Below, one piece after another: positions 62,591 to 64,000 of a stretch of DNA of 64,000 nt; the stretch's first letter is position 1, and each line of letters starts with the position of its first letter. Position numbers and translations under genes: made by a program. The notes beneath the pieces were generated by a model. That model was not told the origin of the DNA, ran no database searches, and was given only the letters and a program-made list of their open reading frames with translations. The DNA is from Rhizobium sp. Root1212 (GTDB lineage Bacteria > Pseudomonadota > Alphaproteobacteria > Rhizobiales > Rhizobiaceae). Location: positions 310,001 to 374,000 of the forward strand of contig NZ_LMDA01000012.1 of the NCBI RefSeq assembly GCF_001424985.1. Direction: 5' to 3'.

Positions 62591-62932
62591 ATGAACGAGA
62601 CCATCACCTTTGCCGATTTCGAGCGTGTCGATATCCGTGTCGGCACCATCGTCGAAGCCTCGCCTTTCCCGGAAGCGCGCAAGCCGGCCATCAAGCTGGT
62701 GATCGATTTCGGACCGGAGATCGGGCTGAAGAAATCCTCGGCGCAGATCACGGTGCATTATACGCCGGAAAGCCTCGTCGGCCGGCAGGTGCTCGGCGTT
62801 GTCAATTTCCCGCCGCGCCAGATCGGGCCGGTCCGCTCGGAAGTGCTGACGCTTGGTTTCGAAGACGAAGCCGGCGCTATCGTGCTTTCCGCCACCGACA
62901 AGCCGGTGCCGAACGGCAAGAAGCTGATGTAG
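62591..62932 (+). CDS. CsaA-like tRNA-binding domain protein
   Basis: 113 residues, a stand-alone EMAP/OB-fold tRNA-binding domain: FERVDIRVGTIVEASPFPEARKPAIKLVIDFG, then VLGVVNFPPRQIGPVRSEVLTLGF. The group includes the export chaperone CsaA of Bacillus. Role in tRNA or protein binding is inferred. Third gene of the ybjN-proC operon, 20 bases after proC. Confidence 0.9.
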   Translation: MNETITFADFERVDIRVGTIVEASPFPEARKPAIKLVIDFGPEIGLKKSSAQITVHYTPESLVGRQVLGVVNFPPRQIGPVRSEVLTLGFEDEAGAIVLSATDKPVPNGKKLM

Positions 62933-62941
62933 GTTGTCGTA

Positions 62942-63499
62942 ATGGATGCCGCCGCCGTTTCCCGTTTCCTCAGGGTCTCCTGCCTGCGCGATGCCGCGAA
63001 GGTTGCCGGGGAGTGGCACGCGACGCATGTCGTCTCGCTGCTCGATCCGGAACTGGCGGAAGAGCTGGTGCCGCGCATTTCCGGCGTGACGCATCACGTC
63101 TCGCGCCTGCGCGATCAGGAAAATGCCGTCGCGACGGAGCATTTTCCGGCGGCCATCATTGCGTTGTTCGACCGGCTGAACGGTGAGCTGGATACCGAGG
63201 CGAGCCGCATCCTCGTGCATTGCCATGCCGGCGTCAGCCGCTCCACGGCCTTTGCCTACGGCATCCTTGCCGACCGTTTCGGGGCAGGGCGGGAGACCGA
63301 GGCCTTCGAGGCGTTGCTGACCATCGTCAACAAGCCTTGGCCCAATCGCCGCATCGTCGAAATCTTTGATCATCACTGGGGGCGCGACGGCCGCATGCTG
63401 GCGCCGCTCGACGCGATGCGCGAACGCCATCCGAGGCGCATCGATGCCTGGCATCGTTTCAACGATCACCGTGGCCTGACGGCGCTCTATCAGCGCTGA
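62942..63499 (+). CDS. tyrosine/dual-specificity protein phosphatase
   Basis: 185 residues. The CX5R catalytic loop is HCHAGVSRS (Cys94, Arg100), with general-acid candidates Asp58 in RLRDQEN or Asp35 in LLDPE. Small, no signal, no other domain. Ends the ybjN-proC operon, nine bases after the previous stop; its stop directly abuts that of the convergent histidine kinase gene. Confidence 0.88.
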   Translation: MDAAAVSRFLRVSCLRDAAKVAGEWHATHVVSLLDPELAEELVPRISGVTHHVSRLRDQENAVATEHFPAAIIALFDRLNGELDTEASRILVHCHAGVSRSTAFAYGILADRFGAGRETEAFEALLTIVNKPWPNRRIVEIFDHHWGRDGRMLAPLDAMRERHPRRIDAWHRFNDHRGLTALYQR

Positions 63500-64000
63500 T
63501 TATGCCGGAACCCGTATCACGACACGCAGGCCGCCGAGCGGGCTGTCGGCGAGCGTGATATTGCCGCCATGGCTGCGGGCGATATCCAGCGCAATGGCAA
63601 GGCCGAGCCCTGTGCCGGAACTGTCGAGATTACGCGCCTCGTCCAGCCGGAAGAACGGCTTGAACACATCCTCGCGTGAGGCTTCGGGAACGCCGGGGCC
63701 GTCATCGTCCACCGTGATCGTCAGCCATTTTGCGCTGTGCCGGGCGTCGATGTTCACCGTCTTCGCATAGCGGTAGGCATTGGAGACGATATTGGCGACC
63801 AGCCGTGTGAAGGCATTGGGGCGCACGCGGATATCGTCTTCGCCCTCGATGGCCACGGTCAGCGCCTTGCCATGCAGCTCTGCTTCCGCCTCCATGCGGG
63901 TCATCAGGTCCGACAGTTTCAGGTCGCCGACATCCTCTTCCGCCTCGCCGCGGGCGAAGGCGAGGTAGCCTTCGAGCATGCTCTGCATGTCCTCGACATC
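63500..64000 (-). CDS. sensor histidine kinase, C-terminal part (cut by the window)
   Basis: The last ~166 residues of a kinase are visible; the frame stays open to the right edge (upstream codons give DVEDMQ). The segment starts at the end of the dimerisation helix (MLEGYLAFARGEAEED), then the ATP-binding domain shows the N-box NIVSNAYRYA, G1 DDDGPGV, the F-box FKPFFRLDE and G2 GTGLGLAIALDIARSHGG. It resembles the EnvZ/osmosensor group. Sensor domain and response regulator lie outside the window. Confidence 0.9.
   Translation of the reverse strand, partial: DVEDMQSMLEGYLAFARGEAEEDVGDLKLSDLMTRMEAEAELHGKALTVAIEGEDDIRVRPNAFTRLVANIVSNAYRYAKTVNIDARHSAKWLTITVDDDGPGVPEASREDVFKPFFRLDEARNLDSSGTGLGLAIALDIARSHGGNITLADSPLGGLRVVIRVPA

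Overview
The window is a 64 kb stretch of chromosome from an alphaproteobacterium of the order Rhizobiales, most likely a member of the Rhizobiaceae (Rhizobium/Agrobacterium/Neorhizobium group). The clearest markers are a fused anthranilate synthase trpE(G) preceded by a 14-residue leader peptide with three Trp codons ending in SIWWWAR (the arrangement known from Sinorhizobium meliloti), a TGA-N9-TCA iron-responsive (RirA-type) box in front of a TonB receptor, rhizobial mosaic palindromes between genes, and the core set prs, rplY, pth, ychF, lgt, proC, cca. Coding density is high and genes lie on both strands in short operons. I saw no tRNA, rRNA, CRISPR, transposase or phage module.

Layout. 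0-5 kb: end of a hypothetical gene, a DUF2333 gene, fhs (formate-THF ligase), a DUF1993 gene and an extensin-like secreted protein. 5-15 kb: iron-regulated TonB-dependent heme-type receptor; trpL-trpE(G) with attenuator; a CDF metal exporter overlapping queF; an orphan HupE/UreJ permease; a ClpP-type protease; leuA behind a newly noticed leader ORF with four consecutive Leu codons. 15-22 kb: M15 peptidase, ECF sigma/anti-sigma pair, TPR protein, metallophosphoesterase, Nudix protein, glutathionyl-hydroquinone reductase-like GST, GNAT, GH5 glycosidase. 22-32 kb: a leftward MoxR-DUF58-BatA/DUF4159-membrane protein operon and a divergent DUF1285-CoA pyrophosphatase-cca operon. 32-39 kb: small proteins, apt, a membrane protein, two MaoC-type hydratases, a secreted protein, ychF and clpS.

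39-55 kb is the most accessory-looking part. pth, rplY and prs, often neighbours with ychF in bacteria, are separated here by two insert-like blocks. One holds a periplasmic solute-binding protein gene directly behind a membrane GGDEF-EAL protein. The other holds an MHYT-GGDEF-EAL protein, a BenE transporter, an OmpA-type lipoprotein, an L,D-transpeptidase, a GAF-Fis regulator with aldehyde dehydrogenase and DUF779, and a class D beta-lactamase divergent from an AmpR-type regulator. 55-64 kb returns to housekeeping: a lipoprotein, the lgt-methyltransferase-pgeF-M24 operon, ubiK-like, YbjN, proC, a CsaA-like protein, a dual-specificity phosphatase and the end of a sensor kinase.

The most interesting signals are the two amino-acid attenuators (trp and leu). 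In both, a good sigma-70 promoter predicts a transcript that starts at or within two bases of the leader ATG, that is, a leaderless leader peptide. Next are the solute-binding protein/GGDEF-EAL pair, the ampR-OXA pair with a palindrome between them, and the AcoR-like regulator lacking its AAA+ domain. All functional assignments are from reading motifs and gene context; no database search was run.
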